Positions 44,597-54,378 of a stretch of 62,915 nucleotides of DNA are shown here, one piece after another (position 1 is the stretch's first letter; the number at the start of each line of letters is the position of its first letter). The stretch is from Blautia sp. Its GTDB lineage: Bacteria; Bacillota; Clostridia; Lachnospirales; Lachnospiraceae. Under the pieces are notes generated by a model. The model was not told where the DNA came from, did no database searches, and was given only the letters and a program-made list of their open reading frames with translations. The translations under genes and the position numbers were made by a program. The stretch spans positions 1-62,915 of the forward strand of contig JAMPAC010000013.1 of the NCBI GenBank assembly GCA_023667395.1. Direction: 5' to 3'.

Positions 44597-45028
44597 ATGT
44601 TCATGGGCAGATACAATCATACGATCGATCCGAAAGGCAGGTTGAGCATTCCTTCAAAATACCGTGAGATATTGGGAGACGAATTCGTGGTTTCCAAGGG
44701 AATGGACGGCTGTCTGTTTGTGTACGCGAATGATGATTGGAAAGTCTTTGAAGAAAAGCTGGTATCACTGCCGTTGATCAACCAGGAGGCAAGACAGTTT
44801 GCCAGGTTCTTCCTGTCAGGCGCCCAGTATGTCACCGTGGACAAGCAGGGGCGTATCCTGATGCCCCAGGATCTGAGGGATTTCGCAGGACTGGAAAAAG
44901 ATGTGGTACTGGCTGGAATGGGCGGGCGAATCGAAATCTGGAGCCTGGAGAAATGGAATGACAACAGTGAGCAGGTGGATATCAATAAGATATCCGAGGG
45001 CATGATCAGCCTGGGACTGACAATCTGA
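44597..45028 (+). CDS. mraZ: transcriptional regulator MraZ
   Basis: The 143-aa protein has two SpoVT/AbrB-like half-sites that assemble as a DNA-binding ring, repressing the dcw operon. The duplicated motif is visible as YNHTIDPKGRLSIPSKYRE in the first half and YVTVDKQGRILMPQDLR in the second. ATG 44597 follows GGTGGTGA; ATG 44603 is an alternative, and the earlier TTG is rejected. Operator-like AAAGTGG repeats lie upstream. It is the first gene of the division cluster. Confidence 0.95.
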   Translation: MFMGRYNHTIDPKGRLSIPSKYREILGDEFVVSKGMDGCLFVYANDDWKVFEEKLVSLPLINQEARQFARFFLSGAQYVTVDKQGRILMPQDLRDFAGLEKDVVLAGMGGRIEIWSLEKWNDNSEQVDINKISEGMISLGLTI

Positions 45029-45111
45029 GAGACAGTTCAGGGAAAAGTGCAGCGCCGTTGAGGCCGGTTTTGAGCCATCCCTGACTGACAGGACAAAAAA
45101 GAGGAATCCCT

Positions 45112-46041
45112 ATGGAATTCAGTCATTACTCCGTGCTCCTTGCGGAAACCATGGAACAACTGCATGTAAAGCCGGAAGGCATCTATGTGGATGGCACGCT
45201 GGGAGGAGGCGGACATGCCTGTGAGGTATGCAGGCAGCTTACCACCGGACACTTATACGGAATTGACCAGGATGACGCCGCCGTGGAGGCGGCGGGAAAA
45301 AGGCTGGAACCCCATGGGGAAAAAGTTACCATTTTGAGAAATAACTACTGTAATGCAAAAGCTGCTCTTGCAGAGCGGGGAGTTACAAAGGTGGATGGGA
45401 TCGTCCTTGACCTTGGGGTATCCTCCTACCAGCTGGACGAATCGGAGAGGGGATTTTCCTACCGCTTCGACGCCCCGCTGGACATGCGGATGGACCGCAG
45501 GCAGGGGATGACGGCGAAAGATATCGTCAACGGCTATTCCGAGAGCGATCTGTTCCGCATCATCAGGGATTACGGCGAAGACCGGTTTGCCAGGAACATT
45601 GCGAAACACATCGTGGCAGCCAGGGCGGACAGGCCTGTTGAGACTACCTTTGAACTGAACGAGATCATTAAGGCGGCCATACCCGCCAAAATGAGAAAGG
45701 ACGGACATCCTTCCAAACAGACCTTTCAGGCCATCAGGATCGAGTGTAACAGGGAACTGGAAGTGTTGCGGGACTCGCTGGACGATCTGATCGGAATGCT
45801 GAACCCGGGGGGAAGGCTCTGTATCATCACCTTTCATTCCTTGGAAGACAGGATCGTTAAAACTACTTTTAAGAAAAATGAAAATCCCTGCACCTGCCCG
45901 CCGGAATTCCCGGTATGCGTATGCGGGAAAGTACCGAGGGGAAGAGTGGTAACAAAAAAACCGATTTTACCGGGAGAGAAAGAACTGGCGGAAAATAACC
46001 GCTCCAAAAGTGCAAAGCTTCGAGTATTTGAGGCGATATAA
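45112..46041 (+). CDS. rsmH: 16S rRNA m4C1402 methyltransferase RsmH (MraW)
   Basis: The 309-aa SAM enzyme has the N-terminal [13 protein letters not shown], the SAM-binding [15 protein letters not shown] and DFAL-type catalytic segment [18 protein letters not shown], then the [12 protein letters not shown] signature. Length is standard. AAGAGGAATCCCT precedes ATG 45112. It follows mraZ in the canonical order, 83 bp later. Confidence 0.95.
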   Translation: MEFSHYSVLLAETMEQLHVKPEGIYVDGTLGGGGHACEVCRQLTTGHLYGIDQDDAAVEAAGKRLEPHGEKVTILRNNYCNAKAALAERGVTKVDGIVLDLGVSSYQLDESERGFSYRFDAPLDMRMDRRQGMTAKDIVNGYSESDLFRIIRDYGEDRFARNIAKHIVAARADRPVETTFELNEIIKAAIPAKMRKDGHPSKQTFQAIRIECNRELEVLRDSLDDLIGMLNPGGRLCIITFHSLEDRIVKTTFKKNENPCTCPPEFPVCVCGKVPRGRVVTKKPILPGEKELAENNRSKSAKLRVFEAI

Positions 46042-46045
46042 AAAT

Positions 46046-46609
46046 ATGCCGGAGACTGTGAATGATATGGTCCGGGAGCAACTAAGCAGAAAGCAGGAAA
46101 GCAGCATGGGTCAGACAGGAAACCGCAGAAGAAGTTCATACGGACAGAGGACGAACGTGCCCGCCAAGGGAAACCGCAGCGGATATGTATATGGAAATAC
46201 TGTGCGCAAAACAGAGATTCAGCGCCAGCTTCAGGAAGTACCAAGGAAACCGGTACAGAATGAGGTGCGCAAAAACCGCGACAAGGCCCATCACATGAGC
46301 ATGGGATATGTGCTGTTTTTGTCTGCAGCGCTGGTGGCTGCAGGCCTGATCCTGGTGAATTATGTACAGCTGCAGGCGGAACTGACTAACCTGACGAAAC
46401 TGAACGCCACCAGGGTCAGCGAACTGAGCAGCCTGCGTCTTTCCAACGATGAGGCCTATAACCGTGTCCTGAGCAGCATCGACCTGGAGGAAGTAAAGCG
46501 GATTGCCATCGGGGAGCTGGGGATGGTGTATGCCGAGGAGGGTCAGATTTATAATTATACCAGCGAAGGCGACGACTACATGCGCAAGGTGATGGAAAGT
46601 TCCAATTAG
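46046..46609 (+). CDS. ftsL: FtsL-like cell division protein
   Basis: This 187-aa bitopic protein has a basic, disordered cytoplasmic part (about 1-80), one transmembrane helix (about 84-103, YVLFLSAALVAAGLILV) and an extracellular coiled coil with Leu heptads (VQLQAELTNLTKLNATRV). Sequence conservation in FtsL is low, so the call rests on topology, size and position between rsmH and the PBPs. The cytoplasmic part is longer than usual. ATG 46046 is 4 bp after the rsmH stop. Confidence 0.8.
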   Translation: MPETVNDMVREQLSRKQESSMGQTGNRRRSSYGQRTNVPAKGNRSGYVYGNTVRKTEIQRQLQEVPRKPVQNEVRKNRDKAHHMSMGYVLFLSAALVAAGLILVNYVQLQAELTNLTKLNATRVSELSSLRLSNDEAYNRVLSSIDLEEVKRIAIGELGMVYAEEGQIYNYTSEGDDYMRKVMESSN

Positions 46610-46618
46610 AGGTGCGGA

Positions 46619-48886
46619 GTGAAAAAAAAGGACAAGACAAAATTTTCAATTAAAATGCAAAAGAAGCTGGTGGTACTGTTTGTTCTCGTACTGCTGGCTT
46701 TTGCCTGTTTAAGTGCGCGGCTGGTGCTGATAGCCAAGGAGAATGGAACCCAGTATCAGAAGCAGATCCTGTCCCAGCAGAGATATGACTCCACCACGAT
46801 CCCCTACAGGCGGGGTGACATCGTGGATTCCAGGGGCACCATCCTTGCCACCAGCGAGAAAGTCTACAACCTGGTCATCGACGCGAAAGTGATGAACACG
46901 GAACTGGGCGGCAAGAAACCTTATCTGGAACCCACGCTGGCGGCGCTGGGACAGTATTTTGACCTGAATATGCAGGAGATCAGGTCCTACGTGACCACCA
47001 ATACGAGTTCTTCCTGGTATGTGCCCTTAAGGCGGCTGACTTATGAGCAGATCAGCGGTTTTGTGGAGGCAAGGATCGTAAGGGAGGGCGACAGCGACGA
47101 AGTCAAGACGAACAAGGGAAATATCCAGGGCGTCTGGTTCGAGGAGGAGTACAAAAGGGAGTATCCCTACGCTTCCCTGGCGGCAGACATGATCGGGTTT
47201 ACCACCACCGACGGCCAGGGCAAATATGGGTTGGAGGAATTCTATAACGCCACGCTGAGCGGCGTGAACGGCAGGGAGTACGGCTATCTCAATGACGACT
47301 TGAACCTGGAGCGCACGGTTCAGTCGCCTTTGGACGGGAATACCATACATCTCACCGTGGACGCCAACCTGCAGATGATCGTGGAAAAATATCTGCAGAA
47401 GTTCAACGATGAGCACAAGGATGAATTTGTACAGGGCGCCAACGGCGCGCAGAATATCGGCTGCATCATGATGCGGGTGAACACGGGGGAGATCCTTGCC
47501 ATGGCAAGCTATCCCACCTACGACCTGAACGATACCAGGAATACCTCCAACCTGATCGGCTCCATGGAGGTGGAACAGATTACTAATGCCAACGGCTATT
47601 ATGAGATCCACAAGACGGGAAATTATATCAGCGAGGCCAGGCTGGCGGAGATGGACGAGAACCAGATCTACCTGAACCTGAACAATCTCTGGAAAAATTT
47701 CTGCATCACGGGCACCTACGAGCCCGGTTCCACGGCAAAGCCCTTTACCGTGGCGGCTGCCCTGGAGAGCGGCGTGATCTCCCCCACCACCACGTTCGAG
47801 TGTACCGGAAAGATGGATATAGGCGGTTACGAGATCAGATGCCACAACAAATATGACGGCACGCTGACGCTGGAGGAAGCGGTGGCAAAGTCCTGCAACG
47901 TATCCATGATGAAGATCGCCCAGGTGCTGGGCAGGGAAGCGTTCACGAAATACCAGCAGATGTTTAATTTTGGATTAAAGACCAATATCGACCTCGCGGG
48001 GGAGGCCCGCACCGCAAGCCTGATTTACACGGCGGATCAGATGGGTCCCACGGATCTGGCTACCAATTCTTTTGGACAGAATTTTAACGCCACCATGATC
48101 CAGATGATCACCGGATTCTGCGCCCTGATCAACGGCGGGTATTATTATGAGCCCCATGTGGTGGACAAGATCACCAATTCCAGCGGCGCCACGGTGGCCA
48201 ACATCGAGCCCAGGGTGCTGAAGCAGGTGATCTCCGATTCCACTTCTGAACTGATCAGGCAGTACTGCGTGGCAGTGGTGGACTATGGTACGGGTCATAC
48301 CGCCCGGCCTGCAGGATATATGATCGGCGGAAAGACGGGAACCGCGGAGACCATCGATGAGAATACCCATAAGCGTTCCGAAACGGAACATGTGGTTTCC
48401 TTTATCGGATTTGCTCCTGCGGATGATCCCCAGGTGGCCATCTATGTGGTGGTGGACAGACCCAATGTGTCCCATCAGGGCGACGCCAAGTATGCCACGG
48501 GCATTGTCCGCAATATCCTGACGGAAGCGCTGCCCTATCTGAACATTTTCATGACGGAGGAACTGTCCGAGACAGAGATCACGGAACTGGAAGCGCTGCA
48601 CCTGGAGATCACCAACCAGTATACGCAGAGGCCGGAGGATGACGCCCTGGAGGGGACGGATGCAGAGGAAAATCAGGAGGATGAGACCCGGTTCCTGAAT
48701 CCCGACGGCAGTCGGCCGGCGTGGATGGATTTTCCCATTGATCCCCTGACGGGATACAGGGTGGATCCTGCCACAGGAGATAAGTACGATGCCAGGGCAG
48801 GGTTCCTGGTGGAGGGTGGAAGTACACCTGTTATTGATCCCAATATGCCGGTGAACGGCAACCTGATTAATCCTCCTCAGGAATAG
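46619..48886 (+). CDS. class B penicillin-binding protein (FtsI/SpoVD type), first of a tandem pair
   Basis: The 755-aa septal transpeptidase has one N-terminal membrane helix (VVLFVLVLLAFACLSARL) and a dimerisation/pedestal domain. The catalytic motifs are STAK (in PGSTAKPF), SCN (KSCNVSMM) and KTG (GGKTGTAE). The last 90 residues form an acidic tail with DPLTGYRVDPATGDKYD, not a PASTA domain. GTG 46619 follows GAGGTGCGGA. It lies between FtsL-like and a second PBP, so it is either FtsI or the sporulation-specific SpoVD; sequence alone does not decide. Confidence 0.93.
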   Translation: MKKKDKTKFSIKMQKKLVVLFVLVLLAFACLSARLVLIAKENGTQYQKQILSQQRYDSTTIPYRRGDIVDSRGTILATSEKVYNLVIDAKVMNTELGGKKPYLEPTLAALGQYFDLNMQEIRSYVTTNTSSSWYVPLRRLTYEQISGFVEARIVREGDSDEVKTNKGNIQGVWFEEEYKREYPYASLAADMIGFTTTDGQGKYGLEEFYNATLSGVNGREYGYLNDDLNLERTVQSPLDGNTIHLTVDANLQMIVEKYLQKFNDEHKDEFVQGANGAQNIGCIMMRVNTGEILAMASYPTYDLNDTRNTSNLIGSMEVEQITNANGYYEIHKTGNYISEARLAEMDENQIYLNLNNLWKNFCITGTYEPGSTAKPFTVAAALESGVISPTTTFECTGKMDIGGYEIRCHNKYDGTLTLEEAVAKSCNVSMMKIAQVLGREAFTKYQQMFNFGLKTNIDLAGEARTASLIYTADQMGPTDLATNSFGQNFNATMIQMITGFCALINGGYYYEPHVVDKITNSSGATVANIEPRVLKQVISDSTSELIRQYCVAVVDYGTGHTARPAGYMIGGKTGTAETIDENTHKRSETEHVVSFIGFAPADDPQVAIYVVVDRPNVSHQGDAKYATGIVRNILTEALPYLNIFMTEELSETEITELEALHLEITNQYTQRPEDDALEGTDAEENQEDETRFLNPDGSRPAWMDFPIDPLTGYRVDPATGDKYDARAGFLVEGGSTPVIDPNMPVNGNLINPPQE

Positions 48887-48958
48887 ATCGGCCTGTCAAA
48901 AGTCATAACCTGATAAAAAGCGGAATAGAGTATAGTGATCCTTTTTATGAGGTTTGGC

Positions 48959-50695
48959 ATGTTATCTGATAACAATAAAATATTTCACAGGAAGAAAGTG
49001 CTGGTGGTCTTTCTGGGATGCGCTGCGCTGCTGCTGCTTCTGTTCGGCAGGCTGGTCTATCTGATGGTCTGGCGGGCGGAACACTATTCTCGGCTGGCCA
49101 CGGACCTGCATGAAAGGGAGAGGAGCATCAAGGCCGCCAGGGGACGGATACTGGACTGCAACGGCACGGTGCTGGCGGACAACAAGACGGTCTGCACCAT
49201 CTCCGTCATACATAATCAGATCGAAGACCCGGAGGAAATCATCAGGATCCTGTGCCAGGAACTGGATCTGTCCGAGGAATACGTCAGGCAGCGGGTGGAG
49301 AAATATTCCTCCATGGAGCGCATCAAAAGCAATGTGGATAAATCCATCGGCGACCGCATCAGGGAATACGACCTGGCGGGCGTCAAGGTGGATGAGGATT
49401 ACAAGCGTTATTATCCTTATGAGGAACTGGCCAGCAAGGTTCTGGGCTTTACCGGGGGAGACAACCAGGGAATCATCGGTCTGGAAGTGATCTATGAAGA
49501 TTACCTCCAGGGAGAGCCGGGAACCATCCTTACGGTGACGGATGCCAGGGGCATTGAGGTGGAAGCCGCAGGAGAGAGGCGGATAGAGCCCATAAACGGC
49601 AATGACCTGTGCATCAGCATGGATCTGAACATCCAGACCTACGCCACCCAGCTGGCTGCCCAGGCCTGTGCCGCGAAAGAGGCGGACAGCGTGTCCATCA
49701 TTGTGATGAACCCGCAGAATGGCGAGATCCTTGCCATGGTGAATGTACCGGAATTCAATTTAAACGACCCTTACGCATTGCCGGAGGGCACGCCGGAGAC
49801 TGTCAGCGCGGAGGAGAAGCAGGATCTCTTGAACGGCATTTGGCGGAACGGCTGTATCAACGACACTTATGAGCCCGGTTCCACCTTTAAGATCGTCACT
49901 GCGGCGGCGGGGCTGGAGGCAGGCGCGGTGACTACCGAGAGTACGTTCAACTGTCCCGGATTTATCGTGGTGGACGACAGAAAGATCCGCTGCCATAAGG
50001 TGGCGGGGCATGGAACCCAGGATTTTACCCATGCCATGATGAATTCCTGCAATCCGGCGTTGATCACCCTGGGACTGAGGCTGGGGCTGGATTCCTATTA
50101 TGAATACTTTGAAAGATTCGGTTTAAAGACAAAGACGGGCATCGACCTCCCCGGGGAGGCGGGCACGATTATGCACCAGAAAGAGAATATGGGAAATGTG
50201 GAACTGGCCACGGTGGCTTTCGGGCAGTCCTTTCAGATCACCCCCATACAGCTGCTCACCACGGCATCCTCCATCATAAACGGCGGGAACCGCATCACGC
50301 CCCATTTTGGGGTAAAGGCTGTGGATGCCGATGGAAACGTGGTGGAGACCTTTGAATACCCGGTAAAACAGGGTATTGTGTCGGAGCAGACCAGCCAGAC
50401 CATGCGGGAGATTTTGGAGATGGTGGTGGCGGAGGGATCCGGGAAAAATGGGAAAGTGGAAGGCTTTCGGATCGGCGGCAAGACCGCCACAAGCCAGACG
50501 CTTCCCAGGGGGAGCGGGCGCTATATCGCCTCCTTTGTGGCCTTTGCGCCGGCGGATGACCCGCAGGTCATAGCCATAGCCATAGTCAACAATCCCCAGG
50601 GAACTTATTATGGGGGACAGGTGGCGGCGCCCATCCTGCGCCAGTTATTTGAAAATATTCTTCCTTATATGGGAATCATGGAGTATAATCAATGA
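48959..50695 (+). CDS. class B penicillin-binding protein, second of the pair, with KTA in place of KTG
   Basis: The 578-aa protein has an N-terminal helix (VLVVFLGCAALLLLLFG), a pedestal domain and a transpeptidase with STFK (PGSTFKIV) and SCN (NSCNPALI). The third motif reads GGKTATSQT, Lys-Thr-Ala, where almost all PBPs have Lys-Thr-Gly. No PASTA tail is present. GAGG lies 6 bases before ATG 48959. Its stop overlaps mraY by ATGA. One of the two tandem PBPs presumably serves vegetative division and the other spore cortex; which is which is unclear. Confidence 0.92.
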   Translation: MLSDNNKIFHRKKVLVVFLGCAALLLLLFGRLVYLMVWRAEHYSRLATDLHERERSIKAARGRILDCNGTVLADNKTVCTISVIHNQIEDPEEIIRILCQELDLSEEYVRQRVEKYSSMERIKSNVDKSIGDRIREYDLAGVKVDEDYKRYYPYEELASKVLGFTGGDNQGIIGLEVIYEDYLQGEPGTILTVTDARGIEVEAAGERRIEPINGNDLCISMDLNIQTYATQLAAQACAAKEADSVSIIVMNPQNGEILAMVNVPEFNLNDPYALPEGTPETVSAEEKQDLLNGIWRNGCINDTYEPGSTFKIVTAAAGLEAGAVTTESTFNCPGFIVVDDRKIRCHKVAGHGTQDFTHAMMNSCNPALITLGLRLGLDSYYEYFERFGLKTKTGIDLPGEAGTIMHQKENMGNVELATVAFGQSFQITPIQLLTTASSIINGGNRITPHFGVKAVDADGNVVETFEYPVKQGIVSEQTSQTMREILEMVVAEGSGKNGKVEGFRIGGKTATSQTLPRGSGRYIASFVAFAPADDPQVIAIAIVNNPQGTYYGGQVAAPILRQLFENILPYMGIMEYNQ

Positions 50696-51654
50696 GGAAT
50701 GTGAGTGTTTTGGCGGCGGTGATATCCTTTGCCTTAAGCGCGGTGTTTGGTCCGGTGCTGATCCCTTTCTTAAGAACCCTGAAATGCGGGCAGACAGTGA
50801 GGGATGACGGCCCGGCCACCCATCTGGGGAAAACGGGGACGCCCACCATGGGCGGGATCCTGATCCTGGCCAGCGTGGTGATCACCACCCTGCTGTTCAT
50901 AAAAGAGTATCCCCGCACGGCGCCCATCCTGTTTCTCACGGTGGGCTTCGGACTGATCGGTTTTCTGGATGATTACATAAAAGTGGTGTGTATGCGGTCC
51001 CTGGGACTGCGGGCGTGGCAGAAGCTGCTGGGGCAGCTGGCGGTGACGGCGGGTTTCGCCTGGTTCCTGCTGCGTTACACGGATGTGAGCCTTGCCATGA
51101 AGATTCCTTTCCTGCCGGGGCAGTATCTGGACTTCGGGGCATGGAACCTGCCCATCCTGTTCTTTATCGTGCTGGGAACGGCAAACGGCACCAACTTCAC
51201 CGACGGCCTGGACGGCCTGGCGGGAAGCGTGACGGTGATGGTGGCGGTCTTTTTCACCGTGGTGGCGGTGGGAAGCAGGAGCGGTATCGAGCCGGTGACC
51301 TGCGCCGTGGCAGGCGCCCTGCTGGGCTTCCTGCTGTTCAATGCGCATCCGGCGGCTGTATTCATGGGCGACACCGGTTCCCTGGCCCTGGGCGGTTTTG
51401 TGGCGGCCTGCGCGTATATGATGCAGATGCCTTTGTATATAGCCATTGTGGGCATCGTCTACCTGGCGGAAGTGGTCTCGGTGATCCTCCAGGTGGGATA
51501 TTTCAAGCTAAGCGGCGGAAAAAGGCTTTTCCGCATGGCTCCCCTGCATCACCACTTTGAACTGGGGGGCTGGCCGGAAACAAAGATCACGACGCTGTTC
51601 ACCATCGCCACGGCGGTGATGTGCCTGGTGGGGCTGCTGGGACTTGGTAACTAA
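50692..51654 (+). CDS. mraY: phospho-MurNAc-pentapeptide transferase MraY
   Basis: The 320-aa membrane enzyme makes lipid I from UDP-MurNAc-pentapeptide and undecaprenyl phosphate. Ten helices are predicted. Family signatures visible are GTPTMGGILILASVVI, FLDDYIKV (catalytic Asp pair), GTANGTNFTDGLDGLAG, FMGDTGSLALGG and PLHHHFELGGWPE. The start overlaps the PBP stop by ATGA. A conserved RNA-like element follows it before murD. Confidence 0.97.
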   Translation: MRNVSVLAAVISFALSAVFGPVLIPFLRTLKCGQTVRDDGPATHLGKTGTPTMGGILILASVVITTLLFIKEYPRTAPILFLTVGFGLIGFLDDYIKVVCMRSLGLRAWQKLLGQLAVTAGFAWFLLRYTDVSLAMKIPFLPGQYLDFGAWNLPILFFIVLGTANGTNFTDGLDGLAGSVTVMVAVFFTVVAVGSRSGIEPVTCAVAGALLGFLLFNAHPAAVFMGDTGSLALGGFVAACAYMMQMPLYIAIVGIVYLAEVVSVILQVGYFKLSGGKRLFRMAPLHHHFELGGWPETKITTLFTIATAVMCLVGLLGLGN

Positions 51655-51698
51655 TAACAGTCTCGGAACGGAAGCGCAATGTGCCAAGGCACATGAAA

Positions 51699-51799
51699 GG
51701 AATTTTCAGCTGCGGTTTGGGCAGATGAAAATTTCTTCCCCGCCAAGGGCGCTGAAGTGAAGAGACCGGAATAAGTTCCTGCTTGCAGGAACTGGAATA
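51699..51799 (+). ncRNA. conserved 101-nt structured element, copy B (upstream of murD)
   Basis: Gap-free match to 28260-28360. The first stem is nearly perfect here: GGAATTTTCA-CTGC pairs with GCAG-TGAAAATTTC around a G-A mismatch, for about 14 pairs. A CGCC-AAG-GGCG hairpin and a TTCCTG-CTTG-CAGGAA hairpin follow. It ends 18 bases before the murD ATG. An extra palindrome (ATGTGCC/GGCACAT) lies just upstream at 51679-51694. It may control murD separately from mraY. Confidence 0.6.
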
Positions 51800-51817
51800 A
51801 GAATAGGAATACATATT

Positions 51818-53182
51818 ATGTTAAAACCAAAAAACTGTCTTGTAATCGGCTCCGGCATTAGCGGAGTGGGCTCCGTGGGGCTTCTGGAGCATATGGGCGC
51901 GCAGGTCACCCTTTATGACAGCAACGCGGAACTGACCGGGGAAGCGTTAAGGGCAAAGCTGCCAAAGGAGAGCAGGGCCTCCTGCATCGCGGGAGAACTG
52001 CCGGAAGAGATCTTAACAAAAGTGGATACGGTAGTGCTGAGCCCGGGAGTGCCCACGGATATTCCCCTGGTGAACGCGCTGCGGGACAACGGGGCAGCCA
52101 TCATCGGCGAGATCGAACTGGGTTATCAGGAGGAAAAGGGCAGGGTAGCCGCCATCACCGGCACCAACGGCAAGACCACCACCACCACCCTGGTGGGGCA
52201 GATCATGAAAGCCCACGGGGGGGAGGATAAGACCTTTGTGGTGGGAAATATCGGGAATCCCTATACCTCGGAGTGCCTGAGGACCGCGCCCGACACGGTG
52301 ACGGTAGGCGAGATCAGTTCCTTTCAGCTGGAGACGATCCGGGACTTCCATCCGGCGGTATCCGCCATTTTGAATATCACGCCGGATCATCTGAACCGCC
52401 ATCACACCATGGAGGCCTATGTGGCGGCAAAGGAGAATATTACCCGGAACCAGACGAAAGACGATGTATGCGTGCTGAATTATGAAAATGAATATACAAA
52501 AGCTTTCGGGGAGCGATGTCCCGCCAGGGTGGTCTGGTTTTCCTCCGTCCGGGAACTGGAGGAGGGCTATTACCTGAAAGGGGATAAGATCGTAAGGAGC
52601 GCCGGGGGCAGGAGGGAGGAACTGCTGGACATCCACAGTGATATGAACCTGGTGGGAACCTGCAACGTGGAGAATGTGATGGCGGCCATTGCCATAGGAG
52701 AGGGCATGGGCGTCCCCATGGAGACGATCTTTCCGGTGATCCGGGAATTCCATGCGGTGGAGCATCGGATCGAGTTTGTGGCCACAAAGGGCGGCGTGGA
52801 TTATTACAACGATTCCAAGGGCACCAATCCCGACGCAGCCATCCAGGGCATCCGCGCCATGCAGAAGCCTACCGTGCTGATCGGTGGCGGTTATGATAAA
52901 CAGAGCGGGTATGACGAATGGATCGAAAGCTTTGAGGGCAAGGTGAAATGGCTGGTGCTGATCGGCCAGACCAGGGAGAAGATCGCGCAGTGCGCCAGGG
53001 AGCACGGTTTCCACAGGATCCGTTTCGCGGATACCTTTGAGGAGTGCCTGGCGCTCTGCACGGAACTGGCGGAGAGCGGGGACGCGGTGCTGCTTTCCCC
53101 GGCCTGCGCAAGCTGGGGGATGTTCCCCAACTATGAGGTGCGGGGACAGATGTTCAAGGAATATGTGAGGGGGCTGGCATAA
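51818..53182 (+). CDS. murD: UDP-MurNAc-L-alanine:D-glutamate ligase MurD
   Basis: The 454-aa cytoplasmic Mur ligase adds D-Glu. It has the N-terminal Rossmann-like domain (CLVIGSGISGVGSVGLLE), the ATP-binding loop AITGTNGKTTTTTLVG, NITPDHLNRHHTMEAY, the HRIE motif (AVEHRIEFV), and YYNDSKGTNPDA followed by GGYDKQ. Translation begins at ATG 51818, with AGGA 9 bases upstream, beyond the conserved 101-nt element. Confidence 0.97.
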   Translation: MLKPKNCLVIGSGISGVGSVGLLEHMGAQVTLYDSNAELTGEALRAKLPKESRASCIAGELPEEILTKVDTVVLSPGVPTDIPLVNALRDNGAAIIGEIELGYQEEKGRVAAITGTNGKTTTTTLVGQIMKAHGGEDKTFVVGNIGNPYTSECLRTAPDTVTVGEISSFQLETIRDFHPAVSAILNITPDHLNRHHTMEAYVAAKENITRNQTKDDVCVLNYENEYTKAFGERCPARVVWFSSVRELEEGYYLKGDKIVRSAGGRREELLDIHSDMNLVGTCNVENVMAAIAIGEGMGVPMETIFPVIREFHAVEHRIEFVATKGGVDYYNDSKGTNPDAAIQGIRAMQKPTVLIGGGYDKQSGYDEWIESFEGKVKWLVLIGQTREKIAQCAREHGFHRIRFADTFEECLALCTELAESGDAVLLSPACASWGMFPNYEVRGQMFKEYVRGLA

Positions 53183-53208
53183 AGGATACAACGGGGTAAG
53201 GAGAGTTT

Positions 53209-54378
53209 ATGGCAGCAGAAAAAGCCGTAAGGCGCAAAAGAAAGGAACAAACTGAATATTTTTTTGATTACAGCCTGCTGTTTATAGTGCTCTTCCTGCT
53301 GGGCTTCGGGCTTGTCATGATCTACTCGGCAAGTTCCTACGAGGCGTTCCAGGATTTCAAGGACGCCGCCTATTATCTGAAAAAGCAGCTGGTGGCCATT
53401 ATCATCGGCCTGGTATTGATGATCTTGGTGGCAAACATTCCCTATCACTTCTGGGAACGGTTTGCCATGCTGGGATATGTGATCTCCATGGCGCTGGTTC
53501 CCTTGGTGCTGACTCCCCTGGGGGTGGCGTCCAGGGGCGCCAGGCGCTGGATCAGGATTCCCGGCATCGGCCTGAACCTGCAGCCTGCAGAGGTGGCGAA
53601 GCTTGGTATGGTGCTGTTTCTGGCGGTCATGGTCTGTAAGATGGGAAAGAGCGTCCGCACCATGAAAGGATTCCTGATCATGCTGGTAATGCCGCTTCCC
53701 GTTGTGGCTGAGATCTATTTCATCACCAACAACCTGAGTTCCGCCATCATCATCATGGGTATCTCCATGCTGATGGTATTCGTGGCAAGTCCGGATTATA
53801 AAAAGTTCGTGATCATGGGATTGTCCGCCGTGGCAGCCGTGGCGATACTGGTCTTTGCCATCGCTTCCACCTCGGCGGAGGGCGGAGGCTTCCGGAGTGA
53901 ACGTATCCTGGCATGGCTGGATCCGGAGGCGCATGCCCAGGGAAAGGGCTTCCAGACATTACAGGCGTTATATGCCATCGGCAGCGGCGGCATCTGGGGA
54001 AAAGGGCTGGGTCAGAGCATGCAGAAGCTGAGTTTTGTGCCCGAGGCACAGAATGATATGATCTTTTCCATCATCTGCGAGGAACTGGGATTATTCGGGG
54101 CCATTGCCGTGATATTGATGTTTGTCATGCTGCTCTGGAGGATGATGATCATTGCCAACAACGCGCCGGATCTGTTCGGGGCCATGCTGGTGGTGGGTGT
54201 CATGGGGCATATTGCCATCCAGGCGGTGCTGAATATCGCGGTGGTGACCAACACCATTCCCAACACGGGAATTTCACTCCCCTTTATCAGCTACGGAGGT
54301 TCCTCCGTCATGTTTCTGCTGATAGAGATCGGGCTGGTCTTAAGTGTGGCGAGGCGGATACAGCTGAAAGAACTGTAA
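53209..54378 (+). CDS. ftsW: SEDS lipid II polymerase FtsW/SpoVE
   Basis: The 389-aa protein has about ten membrane helices and belongs to the SEDS glycosyltransferase family that polymerises lipid II with a class B PBP. Signatures include GLVMIYSASSYEAF, RGARRWIRIPGIGLNLQPAE, GSGGIWGKGLGQS, FVPEAQNDMIFSIICEELG and LPFISYGGSSVMF. AAGGAGAG precedes ATG 53209. Position next to murD fits FtsW or the spore-specific SpoVE. The next gene is murA, where murG would often be. Confidence 0.95.
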   Translation: MAAEKAVRRKRKEQTEYFFDYSLLFIVLFLLGFGLVMIYSASSYEAFQDFKDAAYYLKKQLVAIIIGLVLMILVANIPYHFWERFAMLGYVISMALVPLVLTPLGVASRGARRWIRIPGIGLNLQPAEVAKLGMVLFLAVMVCKMGKSVRTMKGFLIMLVMPLPVVAEIYFITNNLSSAIIIMGISMLMVFVASPDYKKFVIMGLSAVAAVAILVFAIASTSAEGGGFRSERILAWLDPEAHAQGKGFQTLQALYAIGSGGIWGKGLGQSMQKLSFVPEAQNDMIFSIICEELGLFGAIAVILMFVMLLWRMMIIANNAPDLFGAMLVVGVMGHIAIQAVLNIAVVTNTIPNTGISLPFISYGGSSVMFLLIEIGLVLSVARRIQLKEL

